Positions 12,591-24,499 of a DNA stretch of 64,000 nucleotides are shown piece by piece. The notes beneath the pieces were generated by a model. The model saw only the letters and a program-made list of their open reading frames with translations. It had not been told where the DNA came from and made no database searches. Origin of the DNA: Antennarius striatus (taxonomy: Eukaryota; Chordata; Actinopteri; Lophiiformes; Antennariidae); NCBI RefSeq assembly GCF_040054535.1, contig NC_090797.1, positions 13,035,001 to 13,099,000 on the forward strand, given 5' to 3'. A program made the translations under genes and the position numbers. The stretch's first letter is position 1; every line of letters starts with the position of its first letter.

Positions 12591-13087
12591 TGGAGCACAT
12601 CACCAACTTTTGTGGTGGAGGACTGCCCCACTTTGAGAGGAACACACAAGAGTTACATGTCAGATGTTCATGAAACTTAAGACAGGTGGGGGGTATTGCA
12701 GTATCATGGGGCAGAGTCATTTCCTCTCTGAACATCATGAACTGGCTTTATTGACCAATTTAATCAACCACATTGAGTATTTGATGAATTGTCCGCAATT
12801 TCCACAACTCATGAGTCGATATCTACACTACCGAGGATAGATGACTTATTCTTTTTTTGGTTCATCAGCTTCTTGTTACTAATAGGTTGATATATAAACT
12901 GATCCCAGTTCATCTTCAGGAGGATAGGACTGGATAATAGAATCATCCGTGTTGATGAATCTAATGTGAAATGCTTTGTTTCAAATGCATATTAATCATT
13001 TTACAACTGTGTGTTCCCACAGCGTACTCTGTGTACTGTTCCTGCGTGTCTGCTCGTTTGGCACAATGTTTCTTGAGTTGGTTTTGT

Positions 13088-13126
13088 GTCTGTGTGTGTG
13101 TGTCTGTGTGTGTGTGTGTGTGTGTC
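13088..13126. repeat. (TG)n microsatellite
   Basis: TG run with two C interruptions. Confidence 0.93.
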
Positions 13127-13389
13127 AGTGCCAATATTAGCTGGAAGAGGTTCACTGCAAAATACTTTGTCAGGCCGGCTGCCCGTAGATGACTGCATCC
13201 TTGCTGTTGTGTCACGTTTGGACCAAAAGCAAATAACAATAACTGAATGTTAACACCAAGTGAGTTGTCTGCTCTCCCCGTGTCTGTGTGGCTTCGTGCA
13301 GCTTAGTTGAATTGATCACTGCATATTGACTGTAGGTGTGAGTGTGTGCATGAGTGGTCGCTTGTCTTTCGTGTGGCTCTGCTATACGC

Positions 13390-13850
13390 TACCGATGCAT
13401 TTAGAGCGTACCCTGCATCAGCTGGGATAGGCTAAGGCAACACAAGGCGGAAAAGTGGTCAAAGAGTAGAGAGTAGAGTAGAACTTTATTGATCCCTTAA
13501 GGAGTTTCCGTCAGGGAAAGTAACTTCTCCGTCGCACTACAAACAGCACAGTGAGTCCACAAAAACACAGAAAAAGCACACAGAAAGCACCAGCACATAG
13601 AAAGTAGTACCAACACCAAATAGAAAGAGTAATAAATAACCCATCAAGAATATCAGAGAAGAAATGGTTATGACGAGATGGGTATGATTTGTCATGTCTT
13701 TAAGAAAATGGATAGATGGATGGATTGATGCAGGGTGCATCTCTACCTCTGCTGAATGAACTTTAACCCCGGGGGTGTAGAGGCTAAGCCCATCTTTAAT
13801 CCACTGAGGTGTTCCACCACACTGACATTGAATGACACGCTGATGCACTT
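13390..13850 (-). mobile_element. LINE 3'-end fragments, old
   Basis: Contains ACCCTGCATCAGCTGGGATAGGC (typical fish repeat, diverged) followed by ACTTTATTGATCCCTTAAGG, the reverse of an L2/Rex-type LINE tail, and then sequence resembling the 3' region of such elements. It is strongly decayed. Confidence 0.5.
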
Positions 13851-13859
13851 CCTGGTCAT

Positions 13860-16044
13860 CAAAAGCCTGACACGCAACTTTATGTTTGATTATTCGATTT
13901 AACTTCCATTAAGTTTCCCAGTTAAGTCCAGAAAATAATTAACATCAAATAGCAAAATATTCATAGTTCAGAGCTGGAGAGCTTTTGGTTTTTTTCCCGA
14001 GCAGAAATCGTAGTTTTCTTACAGGTAGTCTATCGTCTACATCGCTGGTTCTAACTTTCAACCTGACCTGATTTGTCTTCAGTCTCCGTGTTGGTGAACG
14101 TCTCCATGAACATGAATACATTGTGGGTTCATTTGCCAATCAGAAGTTCACAGAGATGTGGATAAAAGAAGGACGAAACGCTGCTGATGACGCCAACAGG
14201 AAAGATCAAAAGACCACAGGAAGTCTGACGTCAAGGCAAACTATTCTATTTATTTTTTCATAATTGAAAAAAAAAACCCACCTTCATCTGTTTTTGTTCT
14301 TTTTTTGACAAATTGGATGGACAGATTGATGGATGAATGTAAACGAACTACTTTGGCTTGTTAAAAAGCCTTGTCTGCTTCCCACATCAGGGAAAAGGCA
14401 GCGGATTCTTTGTTCTGGGAAAGTTGTGTTGTTACATCAGGGAGAGGCAGAGGAAAAGCTAAAAACGGCAAAGTGTCCCAGGTTCATTTTCAACAATCTA
14501 GGCCAGTCTCTGATGCAAAAAGAGCTGGAGAGCTGCTGCATCACTCAAAAATACGTAGAGGTGGATGTGGTTGGCAAGGCTTGAATAGAAATATGTTTGT
14601 GAGCGTATGTTTGTGCGCGAGAACACCATAGGGTTAACCGTGTAACTGAACCCGTATAAACAAGCCTTCTGAGAAAGAAGAGACTTCTGAGAGCTGCTTT
14701 TCAATTCGAAGAAACCTGAGAATTTGCATGATCCATATAACGGCGGCACTTCCTCCTGCAGAGTGAACTGGTATGTCTGGTCTATTTAGTTCTCGTTGCT
14801 GGGGTAGCTGGTGCTGTGGGGACAAAGACAGGTGACAGACGGATGTGCAAACAGGTACAAAATCCATGGGTAAATACGACCAGTCGGCAGTCGGTAGCAT
14901 TGATTGGTTCATCTGCTGTCGCTGCTCTCTGATTGTCTATTCATCTCTCTGTGCCCACAAATATCTTTCTAACCTACCCCACCTATTTAGACGCAATCCC
15001 AACTCCCCATTACTCTCACTCCCTTCAGGGCCAGTGTCACCATCACTTCTATTGCCCTGGGAATGTATCTCACTTGAGAGTATTTGCAGGGTGATGGGTT
15101 TGTGACACTGTCATGGGAAGAGGAGGAGGAGAGGCAAGCATTCTAGTGACTAGTCTGAGTTTCATTCCCATGGGCTACCATGACAATGAGGAGCTGCATG
15201 AACTTCCTTTGACCTTTATGACCTCAGATTAGACCTGGCCAACCCGCCCAAACATGGAGAAAGACCTTCAGCACCGGTTAACATGGTTAAGTAAGTCAGC
15301 ACAGTCTCTGAGCCAATGGAAAAGAGCACTAACCCTCTCTGCAGTGTGGTTTTGGGTGTCATGACAGACGTCAGGATATCTGACCCACACCAAACTCCTT
15401 CTCACTCCCTCCATCTCTCTGCCCATCTGTGACTGAACAAGACACAGCAGCCGTGGTTCAAGTGACACTCTCCACTGCCTTTGGCCTACTTAGAAGAGCT
15501 GTAGCAACTGGCACTCGTCCCAGTACTAACTCCCATTTAACTAGTTTCCGACTGCTCATTCAGCAAATATCCAGGTTTAAGATCACTGGTCCTCTGTAAA
15601 CATCACATGACTTTAGTCCCACGTCTGACCTCAGTGATAAAGTTGGCAAGTATCCGACTGAGATGATGGTTTTTTTATGAGTATACCCATCATGTGAGCA
15701 TCTACAGTTTACTCACAAAAATAGTAATGGAAATCCTTATTGGGTAGGTGACTGAAATGTACTCATTCTAGTTTACTGAACTTTTCTTGAAATAAGTTGT
15801 TCATCATAACTTAGCTCTGACTTTGAGCTCAATTCTGAGGTCATTCTGCAAATCCCTTTCTAATAAAGACTTCAATGAACAAACTTTGGGATAAAATCCT
15901 GCTGTTCTCCAGAGCAAGGAGTCTGACATACAATTATCATTTCAAAGGATTCTGCATTGATCAATAACTGGAACATGTTAAAAGATGATGATGCTTTTTT
16001 TTTTAGAAGATAACAAGTTACCTTTAAAATGCAGTAAATCAGTA

Positions 16045-16046
<2 letters not shown>
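13860..16046. other. Intergenic DNA, no gene seen
   Basis: Unique DNA of mixed composition. The stretch 14840-15260 is repeat-free and high in complexity but has no coding signature. No RNA gene or transposon was recognised. Confidence 0.5.

Positions 16047-16098
<52 letters not shown>
16047..16098. repeat. (CA)n microsatellite
   Basis: Pure AC run of about 26 units preceded by GCGCGC. Confidence 0.97.
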
Positions 16099-16499
16099 CA
16101 AAAATCCTTTTAGCAATGTCAGTTCACAAGTTAGTTACTGTCAGCAAAGTTGGCCTACATTAGCTTCCATTACTGACGGCGTAATGAGCTGCAGTAAAAC
16201 ACACACTCCACCCATGTCGTCTCCTAAGTCATCACCTCAACAAACACCTGTAGCTTCACCCGGTCAGACTGTATCGCTACCCGGATCAGTAGGACTCCGT
16301 TTCCATCCCTCCATTGGGCTCCTGTTACTTCCTGATGGTAGAAACGTCTCAGTCATGCTCTGCAAAGCAAATGCCTTATTCTGAACACGAATTAAAGAGA
16401 ACAAGGAAAGTGTGTGTATGTGCGTGTGTATTTGGATGACTAAGTGAGAAAACACACTATTAAAAGCCTGCAGTCTTCCTCTGTTCAAAGCACATCCAC

Positions 16500-16950
16500 A
16501 GCCTTCCTCGTTTCATTTCATTTCTCAGCCCCTTAGTTGATTTTACTTCCCAATCTTCTGGTTTAATTGCCGTGACCAGCAGACGTACCGACAGCGGGCT
16601 GCCAGCAGCAAAATTTACCTCTTTCATGAAACCTAACCTAATCTCCCTTCAGTACAGCAGCTCGGCCAAATGAGAGGAAGAAAGCAGGCAAACAAAGTGA
16701 GGGAGAACGAATGTAATGCTAATTTATTTTTGCTAAATCTCATTGTTTCAACACTTTCTCTGGAGGTTTCTGCCTCCATTACCTGTGCCCTGCTGAAGTT
16801 TCATTCCACGTCCTCCCCCAGGCAGGTTGTATGCCAAGCGGGTCAGTGCCAGGCCTGGCTCAGCCTACAAATTCAGCCCTCATGCTTAACAACGCAATCT
16901 GCCGCTCACTTCCGTCCTGTGTCCAGACCGGTTTGACGCACAACGTGAAA
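16500..16950. other. High-complexity block, candidate conserved non-coding element
   Basis: Repeat-free sequence with TAATGCTAATTTATTTTTGC and TGCCAAG/TGCCAGGC (NF1-like half sites). It has no stop-free coding frame of note and no splice-flanked exon. Confidence 0.33.
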
Positions 16951-17184
16951 TTATACAAGCATTGCGGATAAAAACTTGTGAAGAACACTGTTTGTCAGAT
17001 ACTGGCTGCTAAAGAAACGTGACAATCCATAATTCCCTTTCATTCTGCTGCAGTATATTAAAGGTGGAGCAAATACATCGATTCAACCTGGCACATATTT
17101 GGAATCCCAAAATGTTTTCTCTTGCACCACTACAGGTAAAGTATTCCTCATCTTGTTTTGAACTAAGACTGCATTCACATCACA

Positions 17185-17325
17185 GTGTTTTCCACGCTAT
17201 AAGGCGCACCTTTAATGAATTGTTTATTCTATCATTTATTAAATATATAAGGTGCATCGGATTATAAGGCGCACTGTAGGTTTATGAGAAAATTATAGGC
17301 TTTTAGGTGCGGAAAATACTGTAAT
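17185..17325. mobile_element. Palindromic miniature repeat (TATAAGGCGCAC family)
   Basis: Two copies of ATAAGGCGCAC (about 17199 and 17260) and the near complement AGGTGCGGAAAATACTGTA, arranged as in the short fold-back repeats with this motif common in vertebrate genomes. No protein-coding content. Confidence 0.6.
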
Positions 17326-17459
17326 GGAATAAAATGGCTCAATTTCCCTTGTTATGACACAAGACAATTGTTATCTTTTGAAATTTTATTTGGCTCACTT
17401 TTTTTGTGACATTCCAGATCGGACCAAAACAATTCCCACCCATGCAACTTGAATGAGAA

Positions 17460-17700
17460 TGTCGCTCAGAGTTCATGTGTCTTCATGCATGTATGCATGT
17501 GTTGAACGCTGCTATCACCAGCCGGCACCGGCAGCAGCAAAACAAAGTGACCAGAGATGAGCGATGGGATGACCTGGCAGCTTGTGAACAGCTGACTGCC
17601 TCCGGAGCAAAATGTCACGCTTCTATTTACCAGCAGAACATTTTCTATTTGAACGTCGTGCCCCAATGTGACATTTGATGTTGTTGTCGGTGATACAGAT
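17460..17700. other. High-complexity block, candidate conserved non-coding element
   Basis: Unique DNA including ATGCATGTATGCATGTG (overlapping ATGCAT octamer-like motifs) and AACAGCTGACTGC (E-box CAGCTG). A short frame spans it on both strands, but neither has coding character. Confidence 0.33.
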
Positions 17701-18099
17701 GAATCATCCAAAAAAAACCCACAAAAAAAAAAAACGTATGAAAAAAAACAACAACAGCGTGTTTCATCACAGTAGAGCTAAATCTGATCTGATCCAAATC
17801 TGAAATGAGCATAACGTTCAAATGAGCAACGAGGCTTGTAATGTGAATGTCTTAAATGTCTTTACTAAATCGAAACCCTGACCTTTCCTCCAACAACTTT
17901 ATCAGCCCAGAATTTTAATCAAATGCTTTTATTGGGCTGAATTTTTTTATGGAAACCCCAGTGAACAAACTGCTGTCATTTCTGACACTCACTGACTTTA
18001 CATGTTATGTTCAGGACTAAAACGACAAATTAAGACGTTTGAAATTCCTCAAAAGTGCAGCCTTGAATTTTCAAACATACAGTAACTGCAACGAGCATT

Positions 18100-18190
18100 A
18101 CGTAGGTCACAGGGGCGCAAGTTGCTCAAGGGCACATCGGCAGTGCTCAGGGAGGTGAACTGGCATCTCTCTGCCGGTTCACACTCCGAA
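18100..18190. repeat. Teleost SINE/LINE-derived fragment
   Basis: TTGCTCAAGGGCACATCGGC and GGTGAACTGGCATCTCTC match a motif pair found in many fish dispersed repeats. Only about 90 bp remain. Confidence 0.6.
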
Positions 18191-18215
18191 ATGTTTGTAG
18201 GAACACATTTACGCT

Positions 18216-18331
18216 TCAAGAATAATAAAACCTTTGGAGTTTGATCAAGAATAATAAAACCTTTGGAGTTTGATCAAGAATAATAAAACCTTTGGAGTTT
18301 GATCAAGAATAATAAAACCTTTGGAGTTTGA
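18216..18331. repeat. 29-bp tandem repeat, four perfect copies
   Basis: The unit begins TCAAGAATAATAAAACC and ends TTTGGAGTTTGA. It is repeated exactly four times (116 bp) with no mismatch, so the array is young. Each unit holds AATAAA. Confidence 0.97.
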
Positions 18332-18499
18332 TAACCCCATAGTGTTTATTCTAGCAACACGAGACAAAGACTTTTCTTCAGTCCTAGAAGAACAGCTAAA
18401 AACATGGTCTTCTATCTCTTTGGTTGCGATGAATGTCATTAACATTAATAAACATTAACAGGTGAGCAGAGCAGGTGAGTAAACTTTAATTGTTGACCG

Positions 18500-18950
18500 A
18501 TCACTGGTCGATCTGACTTTGACCAGATTTGGTGTGATCCAGCCTTGAGCCGCTTTGAAAACCATCTTCCCGTGTCCACCGTTCACTCCGAGCGTTTGCT
18601 CAGGAAACATTTAAGGAGTGTCTGTAACCCAGGATGTTATGAAAGTCTAGCGTTCGACAGAGTCCCACTGAATGACAGCTGCTGGCCAGGAGGGATGACT
18701 GGTGATAACAACAAGGCAGATTGGCTCGGATCTGGAACTCCAGTCAAACAAGACTGTTATTTCTTTTATAGTGGGCACAGGGTAAACACATTTCATAATC
18801 AAATGTGCTGCTACCCAACCTACGGGGACACTGACTCATTTTACTGCTTGTTATCATTTATTTAGAGACGATCCGGCAGCAGATGATCCCGCAGCGAGCG
18901 GTGATAGTAATGTAGAAAGTGATTGCTCATTAGATTCTGTGTTTCTTTTT
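18500..18950. other. High-complexity block, candidate conserved non-coding element
   Basis: Repeat-free DNA with CATTTCATAATCAAATGTGC and GTTATCATTTATTTAGAG. A 106-codon frame crosses it but is unlike any known protein and has no exon signals. Confidence 0.33.
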
Positions 18951-19130
18951 CACGAGTTCATCCGTCTGTGGTTTCCTGCCCCGTCTCTCCCCCCCCCTTA
19001 TTTTTTTTTGTTTCTTTCTCTCCATCTCCCTCTGCACCAGCATAATGTCTGCAGCCCTCACCCCCCCCCACCCCCTCCTGCGTCACTCTTCCTGGTCGAC
19101 TGTCATGTAAACACAAGCACGCCCACACTC

Positions 19131-19158
19131 ACACAAACACACACACACACACACACAC
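19131..19158. repeat. (CA)n microsatellite
   Basis: Short CA run following CCCC-rich DNA. Confidence 0.9.
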
Positions 19159-19199
19159 GCCCAGTCACATGGGAGCAGCTAATTATGACCACATAAACC

Positions 19200-19500
19200 C
19201 AGCGGAAACACAACTTTCACAGCTGGCTGTTTAAAGCTACGCTCACATTGAGATACATAATACAGTATAAGGGCAAAGAAATGCAAAATTTACTCCAGTT
19301 ATTCAGCAAATTCTCACAAGAGAAATAATACAGGAAAAGGCTCATTAGGCAGATTAACAGCTGATTCAGGGGGCAAAGGAAAAAGTGTTGAGACAGAGAT
19401 TTAATGAGAATGATGGAGGGAGACGGATTTACTGCATAGTTGGGATGACGAAGGAGAAAAAAAAAATCGTTTGTGGCAGAAAGAAGAATGAAAGGTGACA
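19200..19500. other. High-complexity block, candidate conserved non-coding element
   Basis: Repeat-free and purine-rich, with AAATGCAAAATTTAC (octamer-like ATGCAAA), GGCTCATTAGGCAGATTAAC and TTTAATGAGAATGATGG. No coding signature. Confidence 0.33.
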
Positions 19501-19559
19501 CATGCTCACCGATATCCAAATATTACAGATCTATTTCTGTTTGCAGAGAGCAGGCAGAC

Positions 19560-21330
19560 AGACGTCACGCGTGATCAGTGACGCAGGTGGGAAATTCAGT
19601 CTTCAGGAAGCAAACACGTGCCCCCCCACCCCCCAACAAAACAGACACAGATAAACAGGACATACACAAAACAAGGCAGGTCATCCTTTCCTTGACCGCT
19701 CTGACACACGCCAGTCGTTTCAAGCCTGTCACTAAAACTGAGGTTTCAAGATCATTGGTGGAATTCTTGCGCGTACAGGTTTTCCTAGAAAGGATCTGAA
19801 GGGCGGAAATAACAGCTTAGAGCTCGCAAAAGTTTGCTTGGAAAGGTTGATGGATTTGTACTCGACTAATAAGGCCAAAGACGGCAGGATTAATGCTGGT
19901 TAATGGTTAATGCCGCAGGATTACTGCAAATTTCATTATCATGCGAGTGTTGGAGGAGGGCAGAACTCCAACACGGCGTGTATTTAACAGGTCACAGTTG
20001 TTGACTTGTTTACCAGGGGATGACAGATTGTTCCTCTGTTCGGAGAAACACATTTGACTAAAAAGCAAATGCAGGGGGGGGGGGTGAGGAGGAGGTGTGG
20101 ATTCACAGGTAGCACAGAACACCAAACACAATCAAAGTTCTATCTCGTCCCCCTGAACTTCATCTCATTCTCGTACAAGAGAAACGCTGTTTCATAATGG
20201 ATCACAGAGTCACTGTGGCGGTTACATAATGTCCTAGATACTAAAACTCACATCCCATATTTCACTGTAAGAGGAAAAGCATCCAATTTCACTCAGGCTG
20301 TTCCTTCAGTGCTATCAAGCAAGAGCAGTAAATGTGGAAACTGCTCCGTTGTCACGAGGAGTTCCAATCTGGTGACTGATTTTAAAAGATGAGTAACTGA
20401 AGGACACTCAGTAGATCACAAACCTCCACGACCCCCCCCCGGCGAGCTATTTTAATTCAATGAAAAATGAAAACCCAACCCAATTTGAAAATGTCCATGG
20501 AAATGTCTGCCCTCCGGATTCATACGGAGTTAAAAGGGCAAATGAACCCTGGATTTAACCCATATACCCCGATCCACTCCAACATTAGATGCATTCTTCA
20601 TTGAGACACGCCCCACCCTGCCATTAAGATTTTGGGAAATCCATCAAGTCGTTTTTGTGTAATCCTGTAATTAGATGCCAGAAAAATGGTGCCCTTGGCC
20701 GAGGTAAAAGGTTACTAGTAGTTCTTGGGATTTAAGATGAACTCACGCTTGTGCTGATGGCGGCGTTTCTAAACTCACTAAACTTTTTTGGAACTTCACC
20801 AAAAAACAGCAAAGAAACATTCTCCTTACGATTAAAGTAGATGCAGACTTATTTTAAATAAGTAAAAAAACAAAAATAAGAAGATTTTAAAGATATTCTT
20901 ACTCCCTCAGATCTTCACTCTAACTATCCCTAACCCCAAACATTCCATCAAACACAGCAGAGCAGAGTTCCGCTTCTCTTGGATGTCAAGTCATTTATTT
21001 CTACTCTAAATGGGTTGTAAATAAGATCTTTTAAAATCTGTTGAAATTTTGGGCCTTCTTGAGATTTTTATTACACTATATGGAGGTATGAAAGTTTTCT
21101 TCTCCATTGTTTCAGAGCTACAACATTGTTTTTCTGTGACTGAAGAAATGCTTTGTGGACCGACAGACCTCTCCAGACTTGTTATTGGCAGGGGGGGCTA
21201 AATAAACTATGACTGAATTTTCAGGTTTTTATTTAAATGTGGAAATATACATATGATAATTTTTCTTTTTTTTGTTAAGGCAAAAAAAAAAAATTCCATT
21301 ATCAGATGACGATATTGCTGATTGACGGGG
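19560..21330. other. Intergenic DNA, no gene seen
   Basis: Mixed unique DNA with C-runs (19621-19634, 20432-20440) and a G-run (20073-20082). No gene or clear transposon was recognised. Confidence 0.5.
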
Positions 21331-21545
21331 GTTGCTAGAGCCTAACCCAGCTGACTAGGGGCATGAGGCGGGGAGATGCTCCAAACGGGTCGCGAGCGCC
21401 GCGGGGAACCACACAAAAGACAAACAGCCACTCATGCACACGCTCACACTTACGAACAATTTTGGAACCGACCAATCCACCTGAAGCGCATATTTCTGGA
21501 TGTGGGAGGAAAAAGGAGAAAATCCATGCAGACACGGGAATCAAA
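21325..21545. repeat. Fish dispersed repeat (LINE 3' type)
   Basis: Carries TAACCCAGCTGACTAGGGGC, CACACGCTCACACTTACG and GGATGTGGGAGGAAAAAGG in the order typical of a very common teleost dispersed repeat. Diverged and without coding content. Confidence 0.72.
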
Positions 21546-22135
21546 ATTGCTGATTTTTTTTTGTTAATTTCACATTAATGGATTTTTTGATTATATAGAA
21601 AAATGACTCAGTGGTTTGATTAAATATTTAATGAATGTTTTTACTGACTGCTGGATTAACAACACATACATACTGACTAGATTAGCTGAGGAGTAATTAT
21701 AATATGTCTGAAAATGATTCAACAGCAAAAGCAATTACTATTATAATGAGTAAGAATGATAAGAGGGAGGATGATTCAAGAGGGTAAATGATGACAAGTA
21801 GTTTCCCTTTACTTCACCTTAAACCAGCTTCTATTGCATGAAACAAAGACATCTGAAGCTGCTTTAAAAATGCATCCAAACTACCTTTAACCAGTTGTAA
21901 CAGGAAGAAGTGACCTGTTTAGGGGATTAATAGTGCTTATATGAGGGGTAATAAGTGCCCCCCTTTTAAAACTTTTTTTGGGTGCATGGGCCCCCAAGCA
22001 TTGGCCTGGGGCCCCTCTCCTACTGATCACGTCTCGTCTGCCCGAATCCATCTCCAGAGGAGAGACCAGAATAATGAACACACTGAATTATCTCCATCTG
22101 GGGCTGTTTGAACTCTGTCCTATCTCCACACAGGT

Positions 22136-22191
22136 GTGCGTGTGTGCGTGTGTGTGTGTGTGCGTGTGTGTGTGCGTGTGTGTGTGTGTGT
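22136..22191. repeat. (TG)n microsatellite with CG steps
   Basis: TG tract regularly interrupted by CG, giving VCVCAC-type spurious frames. Confidence 0.95.
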
Positions 22192-22478
22192 TTTGCTCTC
22201 CAGCCAGTGCTGAAGCAGTGACGCTCGCCTCTCAGGCACGTTTCCAAACATCCCGAAGGAAAACTGGATGTCTCTATTAAACAAATAATCCAGACACGCA
22301 ATAAATTATGTTCACAGACACAAAACGATCACACTCACGTTTTACCGCGGGGTCATAGTTAATAAACTAATAATAAACAAGTGACTGCGATGAAAAAATC
22401 TACTATATAGTGAAAAATGTTTCAGCAACACATGAATCAGACTCTCGAGTTTGGATTATTATTAATGTCAATCCAAGT

Positions 22479-22507
22479 CAACAACAACAACAACAACAAC
22501 AACAACA
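22479..22507. repeat. (CAA)n microsatellite
   Basis: About nine CAA units. Confidence 0.95.
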
Positions 22508-22849
22508 CGTTCTTGGAATATAGATGCAGAGCTTCAAGCTTGGATTTGGAACAGAGGGGATTTTTCTAGTGGATCCTGAACCTCCAAAAACACTCTTTTT
22601 TTTTTTTTTTTTTTAAATCTTCATCCGCAACGCGAGGCCCAAGTTGTTTACTTCAACTCCAATTTCTGTGTGCGCAACACCACCTGGAATGCGGACACCG
22701 GCGAACACAGAGTTCCACATGGCACATGATCAAACATCTCCCCCCTCCCCACGGGGGTGCTGCGTCTTATCTACCACCAAAAAACAACAACAACAACACT
22801 TTTTCAAAAAGCTGAAATACGAGGCTCCTCGTTTTATAGTCTAAAGCAG

Positions 22850-23330
22850 CGCGTAAACGCACCTGCGTCAGCGGCGCAGCGCCGACCCCACATCAGCTGA
22901 GCGGGTAGAAATAACTTCACTCCCAGCTGAAGGCGCGTCTCTCCCGCTCCGCGTCGCTCCTCTCAAAGTGCGCGTCAGGGCTGGCAGGTGCACCTGCGGG
23001 AAGAGGAGACGTAGTCCCCCCCCTCCAGCTCGGTCCACCCTGGATCGGCTGGTTCTGGTTCTGGTTCGGCCCGCTGGTTGTTGGTTGGTGACTGCTTACA
23101 CGTCGGTCCCCCCCCCCACCCCCACACTCCACCTCCCCGTCCGCCTCGACCCGGAGCTCCGCCGCCGCTCTGCTCCTCTCTGGTCCTGCCTTTTCATTAT
23201 ATCACGTCCACGTGACACGATCAGGCCTCTGTCAATGGAAACTTAAAGGGACCTCCCACGTGATGCGTTTGATGCGCGCTCACACGACGGGAGTGCGCGT
23301 TCCGGAGAAATGAAATGCTCTCTGCCCCCC
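22850..23330. promoter_or_regulatory. CpG island-like promoter with two E-boxes, gene not identified
   Basis: The most CpG-rich stretch of the left half. It holds two CACGTG E-boxes 48 bp apart (23209-23214 and 23257-23262), the first inside TCACGTCCACGTGAC, plus long C-runs. On the minus strand GACGCAG/GTGCGT at 22862-22863 would make a good donor for a first, possibly non-coding exon leading leftwards. No coding exon was recognised on either side, so the transcript is unassigned; a distal mkln1 promoter is also possible, 5 kb upstream of its start codon. Confidence 0.5.
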
Positions 23331-23468
23331 CCCCCCCACTCCCCCCCACCCCCCCGCCAATAAAAGTAAATCAGTGGATCGTGAATCACGGGAAATGTTT
23401 TCACTGTGTTTTTACTGGAATGAAGATGATGACCGTCACGTGGAGGCTGTGTTAATGCTGCCTGTAGT

Positions 23469-23524
23469 GAGGAGGAGGAGGAGGAGGAGGAGGAGGAGGA
23501 GGAGGAGGAGGAGGAGGAGGAGGA
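23469..23524. repeat. (GAG)n microsatellite
   Basis: About 18 GAG units; the antisense reads as poly-Leu. Confidence 0.97.
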
Positions 23525-23652
23525 TGGTGATGAAGATGATATGATATCTTCTTGCTGTTTTGATGATAATCATGATGTTGATATAACTTTGTTGTGGCGA
23601 TGATGATTCTGGTTTTGATGAAGGCAACTATTGGTTAGGAGATGGTGATGAC

Positions 23653-23704
<52 letters not shown>
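23653..23704. repeat. (GAT)n microsatellite
   Basis: About 17 GAT units in a wider GATGAT-rich region (23525-23800). Confidence 0.97.
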
Positions 23705-23948
23705 CTGTATGTTGTATTTAAGTATGGAAATATAGGCTCCGGCCTGCGTCTGTCAATACATTGTATTTTGTTGTATGATGATGATGAAGATAGCTGCTGG
23801 TGTCGATGACGGTTTCTCTCCCTCAGGATGACATCATGCTGTGTGATGACATCACCACAGGGTGACTAACACTGAGGGGAAATATAGCTGATCTCATATC
23901 AGACGCAAACACCTTGTCTTTGTCCTTCCATTAGCCTGACTCTGTCTG

Positions 23949-24128
<180 letters not shown>

Positions 24129-24184
24129 TTTAGCTCCCATTCTGTTCGATGCTTCTTTAAAAACATTTCTAATGTCTTCAGAAC

Positions 24185-24475
24185 GCAATTAAGAAAATCC
24201 GCGATATAGCGACAAACTATCTATCTTATTATTTACGGTAATTTAAACGTTCATGAACCCCCCCCCCCCATACTGATATTAAACCACCTTCTGTCTGTAT
24301 TACCTTTTCCCACACTCTGATAGACTGTTTTAAAGCACTTTTGTGTCTCATGTAAGTCCGAGACTCACGGAACGGAGCGCACTCCTGGATGCCGTCAGCC
24401 AATAGAATACAAATACGGTAACACGTGACTACCGATGAGGTGAAGCTGCGAGCGTTGATGCGCACTGTCATTAGC
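24185..24475 (+). mobile_element. Dispersed repeat family A, copy 2
   Basis: Same orientation and order of motifs as 11310-11590: CCGCGATATAGCGACAAACT, TTATTATTTACGGTAATTT, TTACCTTTTCCCACACTCTG and CACGTGACTACC. Its left end meets the ATCT microsatellite. Confidence 0.72.
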
Positions 24476-24499
24476 TGTGGACGCTAGTGGCTGCCATCA

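Noticed and set aside
12059..12738. Several minus-strand frames rich in Ser/His/Pro
   Set aside because: Antisense of the 35-bp minisatellite and the LINE remnant.
18545..18865. 106-codon plus-strand frame
   Set aside because: No family resemblance and no splice or promoter signals; the block looks regulatory rather than coding.
23436..23627. Poly-leucine frame resembling a membrane segment
   Set aside because: Translation of the (GAG)n microsatellite.
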